Source of the DNA: Dromiciops gliroides
Lineage: Eukaryota; Chordata; Mammalia; Microbiotheria; Microbiotheriidae
Direction: 5' to 3'
Assembly: GCF_019393635.1 (NCBI RefSeq)
Contig: NC_057864.1
Span: 474,814,617 to 474,878,616, forward strand
DNA length: 64,000 nt
In this document: positions 11,006-25,800 of the stretch, piece by piece
Position numbering within the stretch: the stretch's first letter is position 1
Layout of the letters: each line of letters opens with the position of its first letter
The notes under the pieces: model-generated
Databases searched by the model: none
What the model saw: only the letters and a program-made list of their open reading frames with translations
Told to the model about the DNA's origin: nothing
Position numbers and translations under genes: made by a program

Positions 11006-14000
11006 GTAAGTGGAGTCAGAGTCTGGCTTTCTATTCTGGGGCAGGGAGAGGGGAGATGTCTACAATTCCACCTGACCATTCTCTCATCAGCATGAGTTGT
11101 GAGCATCCAGCTTTTGTTCATATTCTTAGCCTTGATATGAGGGACGTGTCTGAAGTCACTCACGAATCCCAGGAAAGAGACTGAGAAACTCAGTAATGTA
11201 CCCTAGTAATTTGGGGGGGGCGGGGCAATGAGGGTTAAGTGACTTGCCTAGGGGCCACACAGCTAGTAAGTGTCAAGTGTCTTAGGCCTGACTTGAACTC
11301 AGGACCTTCTGAATCCAGGGCCACTGCTCTATCCACTGCACCACCTGGCTGCCCCCAATGTACCCTAGTATTAACGGGTGTTACTGATATGAGAGAGATA
11401 CTGTCTTGTAGTACCCGAGCAAAAAGGGACTGTGGAGGTCGTCTTTCTAATCCAGCTCCGTCATGCTGTGTATCTATAGGGCTAGGGACATTATGGTACA
11501 GAGAATGTGCCCAATTGAGGACTTTTCTGCAAGTTATAGGCTCAGAGAGTTGGCTGGAGTACCACGCGATGAGACTTGCCCGAGGTCACACAGCTAGTGA
11601 ATGTCTGAGGCTGGATTTGAACTCAGGTCTTCCTGACTCCAGCCCAGTGTTTTATCTCCTGCACAACCTAGCTGCCTCTAGGTTTCATTTTGTCTTTATA
11701 TCCATGGTGCCTGGCATACAGGAGGCCCGTAGTAAATGCTTGCTTATTGATTTTTCTAGAAGAAGGAACTGATCCCTAGGGGGAGGGGACTTGACCAAGG
11801 TCACACAGCTAATAGCAAAAAAAAAAAAAAACAGGACTAGAACACAGCTCTCCTAAATCCCATTTCAGGGACTCTGGGAAACTCCACTTCAGACTTGGCC
11901 ACGGATATCCACAGAGACTGAAATTTTGGCCCCAAAATACACATTAGAGCTTCTCTCTCCAACACAGAAGCCCAGACCACATGAGCTGCCTTATTATTCA
12001 AACTTTTAAACCATTATCTGTTTTTTCCATTATGCGATGAATTGATTTTTCTTCTTTTCCTAATTATAAGTTCAAGTAGGGGGCAGCTAGATGGCACAGT
12101 GGTTAAAGCACCAGCCCTGGATTCAGGAGTACCTGCGTTCAAATCTGGCCTCAGACACTTGACACTTACTAGCTGTGTGAACCTGGGCAAGTCACTTAAC
12201 CCCCATTGCCCCGCAAATAAATAAATAGATAGATAGATAGATAGATAGATAAATAAATAAATAAAAATAAGTTCAAGTAGAAGGTAGGCATGGTGACCAG
12301 AGAATCACAAAGAAGAAAAGAGGGTCTTAGAACAGCCTGGGGGCTGGGTGGGTGTGCTCTCTGTGTGGTTTGTGCTTGTTGCAGTGTAAAAGACGAGGGA
12401 GAGAGGGAAGGAAGGAAGGAAATGAGGGAAGGAAAGGAGAAAAGGAGAGGGAAGGAAGGGAAGGGGGGAGGGAAAGAAGGAAAGGAGAGGGGCAGCTAGG
12501 TGGCACAGTGGATAGAGCACTGGCCCTGGATTCAAAATGACCTGAGTTCAAATCTGAACTCAGACACTTAACACTTACTAGCTGTGTGACCCTGGGCAAG
12601 TCACTTAACCCCAATTGCCTCACCAAAAAAAAAAAAGAAGAAGAAGGAAGGAAAGAGGGAAGGGGGGGCAGCTAGGTGGCGCAGTGGATAGAGCACCGGC
12701 CCTGGATTCAGGAGTACCTGAGTTCAAATCCGGCCTCAGACACTTAACACACACTTACTAGCTGTGTGACCCTGGGCAAGTCACTTAACCCCAATTGCCT
12801 CACTAAAAAAAAAAAAAAAAAAGAGGGAAGGGAGGAAGGCAGGCAGGGAGGGTAAATGATGAGAGCGGCTCTGCTTCCCACTGGGGATAGAAATTAAAAA
12901 GAGAATACTGTCCCTGCCCAGAGGAAGCTTACATTCTTTTTTGTTTCTTTAAGAAGCTGACATTTTAATAGGGGAAGATCACACACTTAATAGTGAAGTA
13001 GGCACCAGGGAGGGATATCTGAGGCAAATGGATAGATGCACCCTTTCCAGTAGAAGTTTACCTTGATTTTTGTTCCTTTCGTGTGAAAGAAAGAGCGTGG
13101 GTAGTGAGGTGGCCTCAGAAGCACTGAGACCCCAGTTCAGATCTTACCTGCTGTATGTAGATTGACTGTGTGACTCTCGAGTTTTCTGTGCCCAAATGAT
13201 TCTTAAGCTCTCAGGTGGCAGCTCTGCATTGGGGGAGGGAGCCATCAGTGGTGTGTGGAGGGTGGGGCATCAGAGGGCGCTGCCCGGCCCAGGGAGCTAC
13301 TGCCAGATGCTGTTTTGTTGGCAGGAGTACTGAGTCCTCCACCAGAAACCAGGGATAGCAAACAGCCACATCAGAGATTCTTCTGGGTGATTTGTCTGGG
13401 GTGGGAAAATACATTAGCAGCAGGGGGTGTTGACTCCCTTGGGGATGTGTACCTGTCACACCTGAGTGCCCAGGCACAGGGAAGCTTTCTTTAGCAAGGT
13501 GGAAACAGGCTGGCAGGGGAGCGTGGGCGGGCGAGGAAGAAAAGGGCAGCCGCTGGTTCAGCTGGAAAACCCAGATTTTCTCCTATTTTGCTTCTGCTGG
13601 GTACATAAACCCTGTGCCTCGGTTCACACAACTGTAAAACACCCGAGTTGGACAACATCCGTGTGAACCAGCTACTGGTTACATGAAACATCTTCTGATG
13701 GGGCATCCTGGACCTAGCCCTGGCACCGACTGACTGACCAGGGCCATGTGTGTCCTGGAGTCCTTGGGCCATGTCTGGGCAAGCCTAGGGACCCATTCTC
13801 TGAACCGTGTTGTCTGTTTTCAGATTCCTAATGGAAGGGAATGCTAAATTGCAATTAGAGTGAGTTAAAATAAAGATGCAACTTTTTTTTCTCCATAAAA
13901 ATTTCACAGATGCCTTGGAGATCTGTAAACCTCTGGTTAAGAACCCTTGATCTAGCCCAGCTGTTCTCAAACTTTGTATTCTCAGGACCTCTTTACATCA

Positions 14001-16539
14001 AAAATTATGAAGGACCCCCCCCCTTTCCCAAAGAGCTTTTGTCTATCTGGGATATATGGTATTATTTAGATAGATAGAGATATAGTATTATATATAATTA
14101 TTATTATGTGGAGTCAATCATATGCTACATATTTTTTAGATTTTGTAATATATAGCATTACTACATTATATATAATATAGTATGTCTTAAATATAGTATA
14201 TATCATATACTATGATATATACATATATCACATACTGCTACATGTTATTACATAATAAATTGTATGCAACATAATCATACTTAAAATTATTGAGATATTG
14301 GTTCTATAATTAACATTAAATATATTTAAATGCTATGTAGTTATTCTATATTATTTTTATATAAAACAACTCTATATCACAAATTACGTAAGTAATGCAT
14401 TAAGCACAAATTTGTAATTAATATATCTTGGATGTATTGTGTAAAGTACATATACAATATATATTATACAGAGAGACATTTTCTATATTCGAAATTAAAA
14501 TCTTAGCATTATGAACATAGTCTTGACCTTGCAGACCCCCTGAAAGGGTCTTGGGAGCCCTTGGGGTCCCCTAGACCAAAGAGCTAACCTTGCCCTTTTG
14601 TTTTCAGAATCCTAGCCCCCTCACTCCACCCCTAGGTAAAGTACTGTGCCTCTCTGGTGTGTGGAATGACAATGGGTATGGAAGAGCTGAGAATGTAAAG
14701 GTGACTCTTTATTATCTTAACTCTTGTGGAAGCTGGCACTGAGATTTCCCACCTTCTTTCTGGCCTTTCACCCAGGCAGCTGTTTGTGGTCTGACAGGAA
14801 GGGCCTGGGTCTTCTTACCCCCCTTCCTACTCCCCTTCTCCAGATGGACACGACCTTGCTTCCATTATCTTGGACCCTGAAGGCCAATGACCCATCCCAC
14901 AAACTCTCCAAAAAGGGCTTAGCTTTCATTTCCTCTGGACAGCCTTGATGTTCAGGGAATCGGCGCTGACACCACATGCTCGTTCTCATTGCTTCCCATG
15001 CGGACCCGACACTCCTGCCCATTTGGGGGCCGGGCCTCTGTGACTGGGCACTCAAGACCTGTGGGGAGGAATCTGGTCCTTGGAGTGAGTGGCTGAGAAA
15101 GACAGGGAGGTAATTAGCCTCTGTATTCTAAACTGCAGAGAGAATGGACATCAGGTAGGCCGGCCTCCCTGAAAAAGGCCTGGGGCAGCCCAGGGGTAGG
15201 AGGCTGGCAAACCTGCAGAAAGGAAGCTTCTTCATTTGTTAGGGGAACGCCCATTCTTCATTGTAGTTAGGAATCTTTTTTAACCCTTGCTCTTAACTAG
15301 GAGTATTTCCTCTTTCTAAGTAAAAAGTTTAAGTAATGAGTTTGTGTACTATTGCATAAAGAAACATCCAGTTGGGGGCAGCTAGGTGGCACAGTGGATA
15401 AAGCACCGGCCCTGGGTTCAGGAGGACCTGAGTTCAAATCCGGCCTCAGATACTTGACACTTGCTAGCTGTGTGACCCTGGACAAGTCACTTAACCCTCA
15501 TTGCTCCACAAAAATAAAAAGAAACATCCAGTTGTTTAACTTAGGTGGCTATATTATTATGGTAGATGGCTGTATACATCAGTGTTCTTTGGCCAGAGTA
15601 GGCCCAGCTACTGGACCTGTGTTCTGTCTTATCTCCTAGCACTCAGGCTAAAAGGGATACTTAATAAATGCTTTTCATTCATTCGTGTAGTCAGGAGTTT
15701 GGGGTTGGTTTTTTTTTGGTGGGACAATGAGGGTTAAGTGAGTTGCCCAGGGTCACACAGCTAGTATCAAGTGTCTGAGGCCGGATTTGAACTCGGGTCC
15801 CCCTGAATCCAGGGCCGGTGCTTTATCCATTGCACCACCTAGCTGCCCCCACTTGAGAGTAATTTTTAAAAAATCTTTTCTCCCAAAAAACAAAGGGAAA
15901 TTTAAAGGGACAGGTTCTCTCTCTCTCTCCTATTTAAAAACAAACTCATGGTGTTGTGGGATGAAAGAGGAGTCTTAGAGGTTCAACACTGTCCAGACTG
16001 TTCCATGGTGTCCTAGTGTCCTGTACTCTATAAATAGGGATTACACTGTCTCCCCCCCCAAAAGAAAATCAATGCTAGCAATGTCTTCCTTTTAAAATAA
16101 TAAATACAAAGTGTGTATAGATAGGGGGATGGATGGATGAGTGGATGAATGGATGGATAGATTTCACATTTATTTAGATGTACTAATTTTTTTTCAATTC
16201 AAAAATATTTCCCAATTCTCTTTTGTTTGCTCCACAGTTTCCCTGGCTGCCCTTTTTTGGGGGAGTATCCCTGGCCCCTATTACTCCAGTTCCCCTTCTA
16301 TATACCATTTAATGCTCATTTTCACTTATTTGAAGCCTAGAGTGTCCTGTTGCTAAGGATATGAGCGATGCTGTTGTAGTCCTGTAAGCCTAATTTACCT
16401 TCTCTATGTTGCCCTTGTCTAGAAGAATTAGAATCTAATCTCCTTGAGAGCAAGTCCAGTCTTGATCTTGCACTTGTATCTCTAAGCCCATGGCATAAAT
16501 GCAGACAAACAGAATTGTATGTGACCATGTGAGCTCTTA

Positions 16540-16570
<31 letters not shown>

Positions 16571-19500
16571 TGCGGGGCAGTGGGGGTTAAGTGACTTGCC
16601 CAAGGTCACACAGCTAGTAAGTGTCAAGTGTCTGAGGCCGGATTTGAACTCAGGAACTCCTGAATCCAGGGCCGGTGCTTTATCCACTGCGCCATCTAGC
16701 CGCCCCCTGAGCTCTTATTCTGTACACTTTAGGTTTTTAGTTTTTTTCAGTGTATGCTGATTTTTTAAAATTTTAATTTTTTTAGCATGTGCTTATTTTA
16801 ACAAGTAGTAACTTGTTAGGGGCAACTGGGTGGTGTAGTAGATAGATCACCTGGGTTAGAGTCAATAAGAGTCAAATCTGGCCTCAGACACTCACTAGCT
16901 GTGTGACCCTGGGCAAGTCACTTCACCCCTATTTGTTTCAGTTCCCCATTTGTAAAATGGGAGTACACAGGAGAAAGAAATGGCAAACCACCCCAATATA
17001 TCTGCCGAGAAAAGGGGGTCACGTAGAGCTGGACACAACTGAGCAACCATTACAGAATTACTTTGGGACTCCAAAGTATGTTGATGGGTGAACTCATTCT
17101 TCTAACAAAGGAGGAAACTGAGTCCCATGATGGGAAGGGCCTCTCCTTTCAGACAGGAAGTCCACAGGGACAGGGAAGGGAAGAGAAGCCTCATCTCTAA
17201 GGTCACCGGATGCAGGGCAGGAGGGAAGGGAGTTGCAGGAGGATGGGACCCTGGCCCTTCATGCTCCCCAGTCTTCTACATGACCTCATTCCAAACCATA
17301 ACCAAGATCCCCAGGCCTCAGGACTAGCATTTGGCTGGAGGAATGATGGGCGTCTGTCCTCTGGCTTCTTTTTCTGCTGAGGATTGTTTGAAATGGGAGG
17401 CCGCTGGGTCGGCACTTTCTTTCCTCCACTGCCTCTTGCTTTGGGATCGGGCCAACATTGTCATGCCCTAGGCTGGTTTCCTCCTAATTTGGGAAATCAT
17501 TACCCAAAATGAGCGAGCCTCAGATGACGAAAACTGCACACATTCTCCCTGACTCCTTATTTTTGTCAGGGCAGCGGAAGGTGAGCTCTGTTTGCTCAGT
17601 TTCCTCATCTGTAAAATGGAATAAATAATAGCACCTCCCTTCCATGTAGGTAATGTGAGGATCAAATGAGATGATCATTGTAAATCATTTGGCACAGTGC
17701 CTGGCACAAAGTAGTTGCTATATAAATGTTAGCTATTGTTATTAGTCATTCAGCAAACACTTATGAAGCAACCTACAATATAATGTTGTACTAGACACTA
17801 GGGGTAAATGAAATAGTCCCTGCCTTCAAGTAGCTGACATTTGATTGGACCTTAATCCAAGAACTCCCAGAGTTTTCTATGTGGGCAAGGTTCACCAGAA
17901 ATCCTTTCATAGAATCATAGTATCTTCAGTTGGAAGATATTGAGGACCCTCTTAGCCTCACTGAGCTAGAATAAATCACCAAGCATTTACCAATGCCAGA
18001 CACTGGGCTACACACCAGAGTCCAAGAGCATCCCTTGTTGGCCTTTCCTCACTGCAAAATGGCGCCTGTGTCTGATGTTCTCTTCACTGTCTTCAGTGGG
18101 CACTGAGAGGGGAGGGACTTCAGGAACAGGACCCAAGTCTGGGTCTCTGTGTGTGTCCACCTTGGTGTCCAGACTGAGACAGCCTGGGCTTCCCTCTAGG
18201 ATATTCCTGTCCATTTGGAGAAGTGGCCAAAGGTGGAGTGGAAAGGGAGCTAATGAGTCGAGTTCTTTGCTGAGGGCCAGGGGAAGGAGCATAGTCATTT
18301 GAGGCTGTGGCAGCTCAGAGGCGAAAATAGCAGATGACCCCAGGGAGCAAAAGGTCCCTGGAGGAGGTGATACTTGACTGGGCCTTGAAGGGTGGGTAAG
18401 ATTTGGTTAGGGGGGAGAGAGAGAGAGAGTGAGAGTGAGTGAGAGTGTGTGTGTGTGTGTGTGTGTGATTGGGGAATGTGATTCAGGAATGGGTAAGGGA
18501 AGAAAGGAATGCCCCCCTGGAATGGGACCCTCCCCCCACAAAAGCTGCCTGTGTAACCCAGGCCTCCAAGACCACCTGTAGCTAAAGTTCCATCAGCCTG
18601 CCTCCTCCAGGAACTCGGAAACTCCTGGCCTGGAGAAAGTGGTAGATAGTTACAGATGTGGTGACCCCAGTGCTCATAAATGCCAGAGCTAAGTCATGTG
18701 GAACATTCTTTGAGCTAATGACCTGAGAAATAGCCGACTCAGGTGATCTTCTCCCCTCCGTTCTAATTGTGTCTTCAACATCAATAGTATGCGGGAGCCA
18801 CAAGCACATCTCCGGGGTCCCATGGAACCTCTTGCACCCATCAGGGTCCAACCTCTAATGGAAAGACCCTTCAAGGGGCAGCTAGGTGGCGCAGTGGATA
18901 AAGCACAGGCCCAGGATTCAGGAAGACCTGAGTTCAAATTCGGCCTCAGACACTTGACACTTACTAGCTGTGTGATCCTGGGCAAGTCACTTAACCCCAA
19001 TTGCCTCACCAAAAAAAAAAAAAAAAAAGGAAGACCCTTCAGGGTGGCAGGCATAAGACCCGGCTCCTGGTCCTGTCTAGCCCTCAAAGACCTTCTAGAC
19101 CAAATCATTTTACAGATTAATAAACGGACCCAGACAGGGCAAGTGACTAGGGCACATGACTAATAAAAAGCAGAGTCAGGATTTGAACCCAGGTGCCCTG
19201 TCCCCCAGCACACTCTCCTCTGGGTCGTGATGCGGTCCAGATTCTCTGTCCCCAGCGCCTTCTGCCCATGCGCTCTCTACCTTGGGCTGCTTGTTGGGAG
19301 TTGGCAGTGTTCAAAGCCCTTTGGGCCCATCCTGATTATTTGAGCCCCCCTCCCAGCACAGGGGCCAGGGTTTATTTTTGTAAGGATGCCCTCCTAGAGG
19401 TGACCCTGGGTTCTCGAAGGCTTCAGAAATGCCTCTTACCAAGCTGGACCCACTTCAAAGAAGAGCCAGCCTCAGGAGAGACAGATTCCCCGGTTCATTA

Positions 19501-19728
19501 TCCGAGGGCCAGCCTTGACTGGGAGGCCATCCACCAATGATCAGATTCTTAGCCTCATTCCATCATGGCTTGAAGGGTGGGGGAGGGTCTTTGATGAGAA
19601 AGGAGCCTTTGGCGATTGAGTTCCCAGCTTGTTTTTATTTAAATGTGTTGATAACTGTATTTCAGTCTAATTGGGTTCCTTTGTAATTCTGTTATTTCAG
19701 GCATTTAAAAGCATGATTTTAAGAAGGG

Positions 19729-19825
<97 letters not shown>

Positions 19826-22800
19826 TTCTGCAGCCAAAGAATTGTAATTTCTTAACTTGGAAGGACCCAAGTGTGGCAGCTTCCTTAGGTGGGGGGGGGG
19901 GGTCATTAAATAAGCCTTGGGGGAGCCGGCCTGCCATGGAAGGGAAGATGGAGGCCCTTTCCTCCCTGTTGGGCCAGGGGCTGCCTGCGTTCCTCTTTGT
20001 GTAAGCCTTGGGGATGGGCTCTTCTTTCCTCGGAATGGCCCCCACCCCCTTCCATTAGGGAGGGCCTCACTGCCAGCAACCTCTTCATTTTCAGTCAGTC
20101 AACAATCCTTAAGGAAGTAAGTGTCTACTGTGTCAGGCCCTGACAGAGTCTGAAGCTTATGGATGGGAAATGGTGTATCCAGAGTCAAGCAGAAAAAATA
20201 GGGGCTGAGCCAGAACTCAGAACCCACCCAGTTTGGGCTCCCCATTCTGACATTGTTTTGGGGGGGTTTTGTTTGTTGTTGCATGACTTTGTTTTTTATA
20301 CTGTTTTATTGATGCTGTTTTTAAAAGATCACTCGCTTCTCAATGACTCTCCTTCCCCCCACACATAATAGAGCTCTCCTTTCTTTCTTCCTTTTTCTTT
20401 TTTTTGAAGGGGGCAATGGGGATTAAGTGACTTGCCCAGGGTCACACAGCTATTGTCAAGTGTCTGAGGTTGGATTTGAACTCGGGTCCTCCTGAATCCA
20501 GGGCCTGTGCTTTATCCACTGCAATGCCACCTAGCTGCCCCCAGACCTCAATTTTCTAATAAATAAGGAGAGCAAAATGCATTAACCCCTTGGCCCATCT
20601 GAAAATATTGACTTCATTCTGCACCCGAGGCCCACCACCTTTGGCCAAGAAGGGGGAGACAAGTTTTATTGCCACTTCTCTGGGGTCCCATTGAGTTACT
20701 ATATTGATCAGAATTTGGAAGTCCTTCAGGGCTAATCTGCTTTTAATAATAGCAACAACAACAACGATGGTGATGATAACTAGCATTTATCTAGACCTTT
20801 TCGTTGTTGTTGTTGTTGGGTTTTTTTTGTTTTTTGCAGGGCAGTGAGGGTTAAGTGACTTGCCCAGGGTCACACAGCTAGTAAGTGTCAAGTGTCTGAG
20901 GCCGGATTTGAACTCAGGTCCTCCTGAATCCAGGGCCAGTGCTTTACCACTGTGCCATCTAGCTGCCCTTGTCTAGACCTTTAAAAGCACTTTTCATATG
21001 TCAACTCATTTTATCTTCAAACAACCCCATGAGGAGGTGATATGATGATTCCATTTTACAGAGGATGAAACTGAGGCAGACAGCAGTTAAATGATTTGAC
21101 AGGGATCGCACAAACTAGTAAGTGTCTTGAGGTAGGATTTGAATCCAGGTCTTCCTGAGACAGTTGCCTCTACATTTTTGGTCGTCATGTAAATTTTTCC
21201 CCTGGTTCTACTTACTTCATCCTCCATCAGTTCATACAAAACTCCCCACGTTTCTCAGACGGTTTCACAGTCATCATTTTTGTGGTGCAATAGTATGCCA
21301 TTGTTCCTTCACTCTGAGGTTAGTGGATTTATTTGTTGTTCTTCTAATACATCAGTAACTTTCTCAAGAGAACCGGTTTCCTTCACAAACATATATTTCA
21401 AGGGGTTTGTAGATTTCACCAGACCACAGGGGAGATGAGGGTCCACGACCCCCAAAACATTAAGAACCCTTGCGTCAGGTGGTGCAGTAGATAGTGTTCA
21501 ACTGGATCCTTGAAGACAGACCCTTACTAGTTGTATGACCCTGGGTAAGTCACTTATCCTCTGTCTGCCTCAATTTCCTCATGTGTAAAATTAGCAAGTC
21601 AGACTAAATGATCTCTACGGTATTTTGGCCACAGTCAAAATATTTTGACTTGAGGGGGCTGTGACCTGTCTGTGAACAAAGAAGTCCCATAGACAAGGAT
21701 GGGGTAGTTCCAGAATTTCATTTTTCTGTGGGTGGGTGTGGTGGGTCCCTGGCATTCAGGTATTTGCATTCTGACAAGCAGCCTGCAGACTGAATAAAAC
21801 CTCAAATCTAATGGGGTTCAGTGTTGCTAAAGCAAACACCCTGTATCCAAAATAAGGCAATGAGCATGAGTGGGAGAGCTGGGATCCTGTTGACACTCTT
21901 GTTCCCAAGGCTGACTGTGGAGCACAGCCTGCCTTTGCTCTGGTCCCTGGTGGAAGGAGGGGGAAATAAACACCTTCCGTTTTATGGAGCTGGTGAAGTT
22001 CACCAGTTACAATAGGGAAGGGAATGAATGGCCTTCCAGAAGATAAGTCTAAGCAGAAAAGCTGCTGTGTCAGGAGTCTTGAGGGGGAGGAGAGAGAGGA
22101 GAACTAAATAAATAAATTGCTCTGGAAGTCTGTTTTATTTGAAGGGAATAGAGAGAAAAGTCTGTCAAGAGTGAGGGGTGAAAACCTTGGAAGGCTTTTT
22201 GGAGGAGGTGACATCTCCAAAGACCATGTCTAGGGACTGAGTCAAAGCACCCCAGTGAATGGGAAGTAGGTAGAAAGCTCACATCCCACTCTGGGGGACC
22301 TTTGAACAGCCAGGCTGCTATTTTTAGGGCTGGGGACATGCTGTGTCAAAAATAAGCCCTTTCAGCCTCAGAATAGGTTGGGTTTTTCCCCTCAGAGAAA
22401 TGTGTGCTTTGGGCTCTGCTCTCTATCCCCTGCTCCCCTTGACTATCCTTGGTAGGGAACGTTTCCTAACACCTGACTTGGAAGGAAGAAGCAGAAAACT
22501 CCCCTGGAGCCTGAAAAGGCCCCCAAATAGCCAAGAAGTCAGAAGACTCCCCATCTCTTCCACTTCCCTGAAACGGGTGGTCAAGCCTAGAGAAAACTAC
22601 TACTGGCTCTCCCAGCGATGATCCTGTGATGAGCTGATTCATAGCCCCTGGTGACTCTTTCCATGTTCCTGGGCCTCAGTTCTCTCAGTTGCAAAATAGG
22701 GAGATGGGGAGGGGAAGTTGAACTTGACCAAATCTATGATCCCTCTCTCTTGGGCTCAGTTTCTAACTCTTTTTTTTTTTTTTTTTTTTTTTTTAGTGAG

Positions 22801-25800
22801 GCAATTGGGGTTAAGTGACTTGCCCAGGGTCACACAGCTATTAAGTGTTAAGTGTCTGAGGCCGGATTTGAACTCAGGTACTCCTGACTCCAAGGCCGGT
22901 GCTCTATCCACTGCGCCACCTAGCTGCCCCTGGGCTCAGTTTTACCATCTGTAAAGTGAGGACCCAGAAGTCCCTTCCACAAAGCAGGTTGATGTGTTTG
23001 CTTAATCCAATGGCTTTTATTGCGTGTGGGGTTTTTTTCTTTGTTATTCTTTATTACAAAGGCTAGCTTGCTGCACTGGGGAAGGGGGGAAGCAGTGGAG
23101 GGTAGAAATCCTGCCTCAGATCCTCACCAGCTGTGGGAATCAGGGTCAATCACCAGACCTCTTTAGGACTCAGTTTCCTCATTTGTAAAATGAGGAGATA
23201 AGGGCCCTTCTAGTTTGATCCCATTAAATGATCGTGTTTTAAAAATCAGTAAAAAATTTAAAACAATGAAAAAAAAATCCCTTCAGGCTCTGATATCCCT
23301 TGACTCTTGGATCATTGGTTTGTTGGGGGGTTTTTGTTTTTATTTTTGTTTTTGTTTTGATGAGACAATTGGGGTTAAGTGACTTGCCCAGGGTCACACA
23401 GCTAGTAAGTGTCATGTGTCTGAGGCTGGATTTGAATTCAGGTCCTCCTGACTTCAGGGCCAGTGCTCTATCCACTGCGCCACCTAGCTGCCCCTATAGC
23501 CCTTGACTTTTTTTTTTTTTTTTAGGCAATTGGGGTTAAGTGACTTGCCCAGGGTCACACAGCTAGTAAGTGTTAAGTGTCTGAGGCCGAATTTGAACTC
23601 AGGTCCTCCTGACTCCAGGGCCGGTGCTCTATCCACTGTGCCATCTAGCTGCCCCAGCCCTTGACTCTTAAGGTTTTTGTGTTCCCTAGGGGAGAAAGCC
23701 ACCTCCCTCCTGAAGCCTGCCCTGATCTCCCACAGCTGCCTGGGACCTTTCTCCCTCCCAATGACCTTGTACTTCTTTTGTGTGAGAGGCAGTTCAGTGG
23801 CAGAATGGGCAGAGAACTGACAGATCTGGATTCAAATCCTGCATCTGACACATTCTAGCTTAGACCCTTGGCCCTGGGCAATCCACTTGTCAGGGGGCTG
23901 GCCATTTTCTAGCACTAAAAGTTACAGAGAAGGTGCTAATTTGTGCCCTGTGCCAAAGAAATCACAGGTCCAGTCCCCAAAAATATGTATACATGTTGTC
24001 TTCCCTGATAGATTGTCATTTGAGTTTGTGTTTCTCAAGTGGCTTTTCTAGTACTGTGTCTGGTTCCTAGGAGGTGCTTAATTATTGCTGATTGAGTTAA
24101 GAAAATGTACCTTCCTGAAGGCCTTTGAGGGGATCCCACAGAGTTGGGGATTGTCTCTTTCTGTCTCTTTCTCTCTGTGTATCTATCTGTCTGTCTTTCT
24201 CTCTGTCTCTGTCTCCCTCTCTCTCTTTCTCTCTCCAATCCAGCTGCATCCCTGCCATATCAGCTGGCCCCTTTAAACTTGGAATCACTCCTCTGTGGGG
24301 TTTCTATTTTGGGTCCCATTAATTCTCCCCGAAGGCTGGAACGAGCAGCCTCACAGGCCAGAGCTCGGCTGTGCTTGACTTGTGCTGTCAGACGGACCGC
24401 TCTGGGCTCCACGGGACAGTCTTATCGATTGCAATTCCCAGGAGAGGAATAAAATTGTGCCTGGCATCCTCCTTCAAGCCCCCACCGGCAGTGTGCCTGC
24501 TTTCTACCCTGCTCGGAGGAGTTCCTTAGCCAGGCTGACAATTCCATTGCTCAGCTGAACCTGAGGAGAGAGAACCCTCGGAGCCATCACCCACTTATGT
24601 AAGGGCTGCCTAAAAATACACACCACTCGAATGCTTCACTGACTCCAGAGTTAACTCCTGACTTCCTGACCTCCATCTTCAGAATGGGAGCGGGGAGATG
24701 CAGTGCAGAAGGACCCATTTTACCCAGTCTTGGATGCATAAAAAGACAAGGATGAAACCAGTCCCTGCCCTCAAGGACCTTACATTCCCCTGGGGGGAAT
24801 CAGTGCATGCAGAGATAGTCAGGGAAACCCAAGTTCAAATCCAGCCTCAGATCCTTACAGACATGTGACCCTGGGCAAGTCACTTAACCTGCCTTGGTTT
24901 TCTCACTTGTGAAAATGGGGGTGATGATAACCTACCTTCCAGGGTGGTTGTGAGGATAAAATGAGAGGTTTGTAAAGCACTATATAACTGCCTGATGGTA
25001 GTAATAGATACAAGGCAATTTAAGGAAGGAGAGAGAATTAACAAAGAGGAGAGGAGTTATCTGAGGTGGTATACATTTAAAACTTTATTCTGGGGCATTT
25101 AGGTGGTGCAGTGGATAGAATACCAGCCTGGAGTAATTTTGTCTCTGACCCCCAGTGCCAAGCACAGGGGCTTAATAACAAATGCTTGCGAATGAATGAG
25201 TAATAAATGGGCCTGTGATGTGGTTTCAGCTCTCATTAAATGAGAGACAGTGTGCTACGGTGGCTAGAGCCCCAGAACCAGAGTTCAAATACTGCCATTT
25301 TGTCCCTTGGTAGATCCCTTCTCTCCTCCAAGACTCACTTTTCTCCTCTGTAAATGGGAGGGGTTGAATAGCCTCAGGGGTCGTCTTCAGGTCTAAAGCT
25401 AGGACCCTGAATCTTGGCCTCGGTTTCCTTAAATGTGAAATGAGGGGGTTAGGTTGGACTCTCTGAGCTTGTGCCTAAATCACTTAACTCAGTTTCCTCC
25501 TTTGTAAAATGAGAGGGTGGAGTTCAGGGGTCCCTCAAACCTGGATCCGTGATCTTCTGAGGCAGTAAAAGGCAGGTGGACAGACTTAAAGGCAGGGGAA
25601 GGCTCCCCTCCAAGGGCCTCAGGCCACATGGGGGCTTCCCCCATCTCTGCCTTCCCTCAGGGCCCTGGCCAGCTTGGCCCCGGGGCAGGGTGATCCTGGG
25701 CTTAGCTAGAGCTGGGTGCTTTTATTTACAACACAAAACAACTGACCTTTGGGAAGCAGAGATGCCTTGCTCTGCAGCCGATTTGCCTCCTCCAAAGAAC

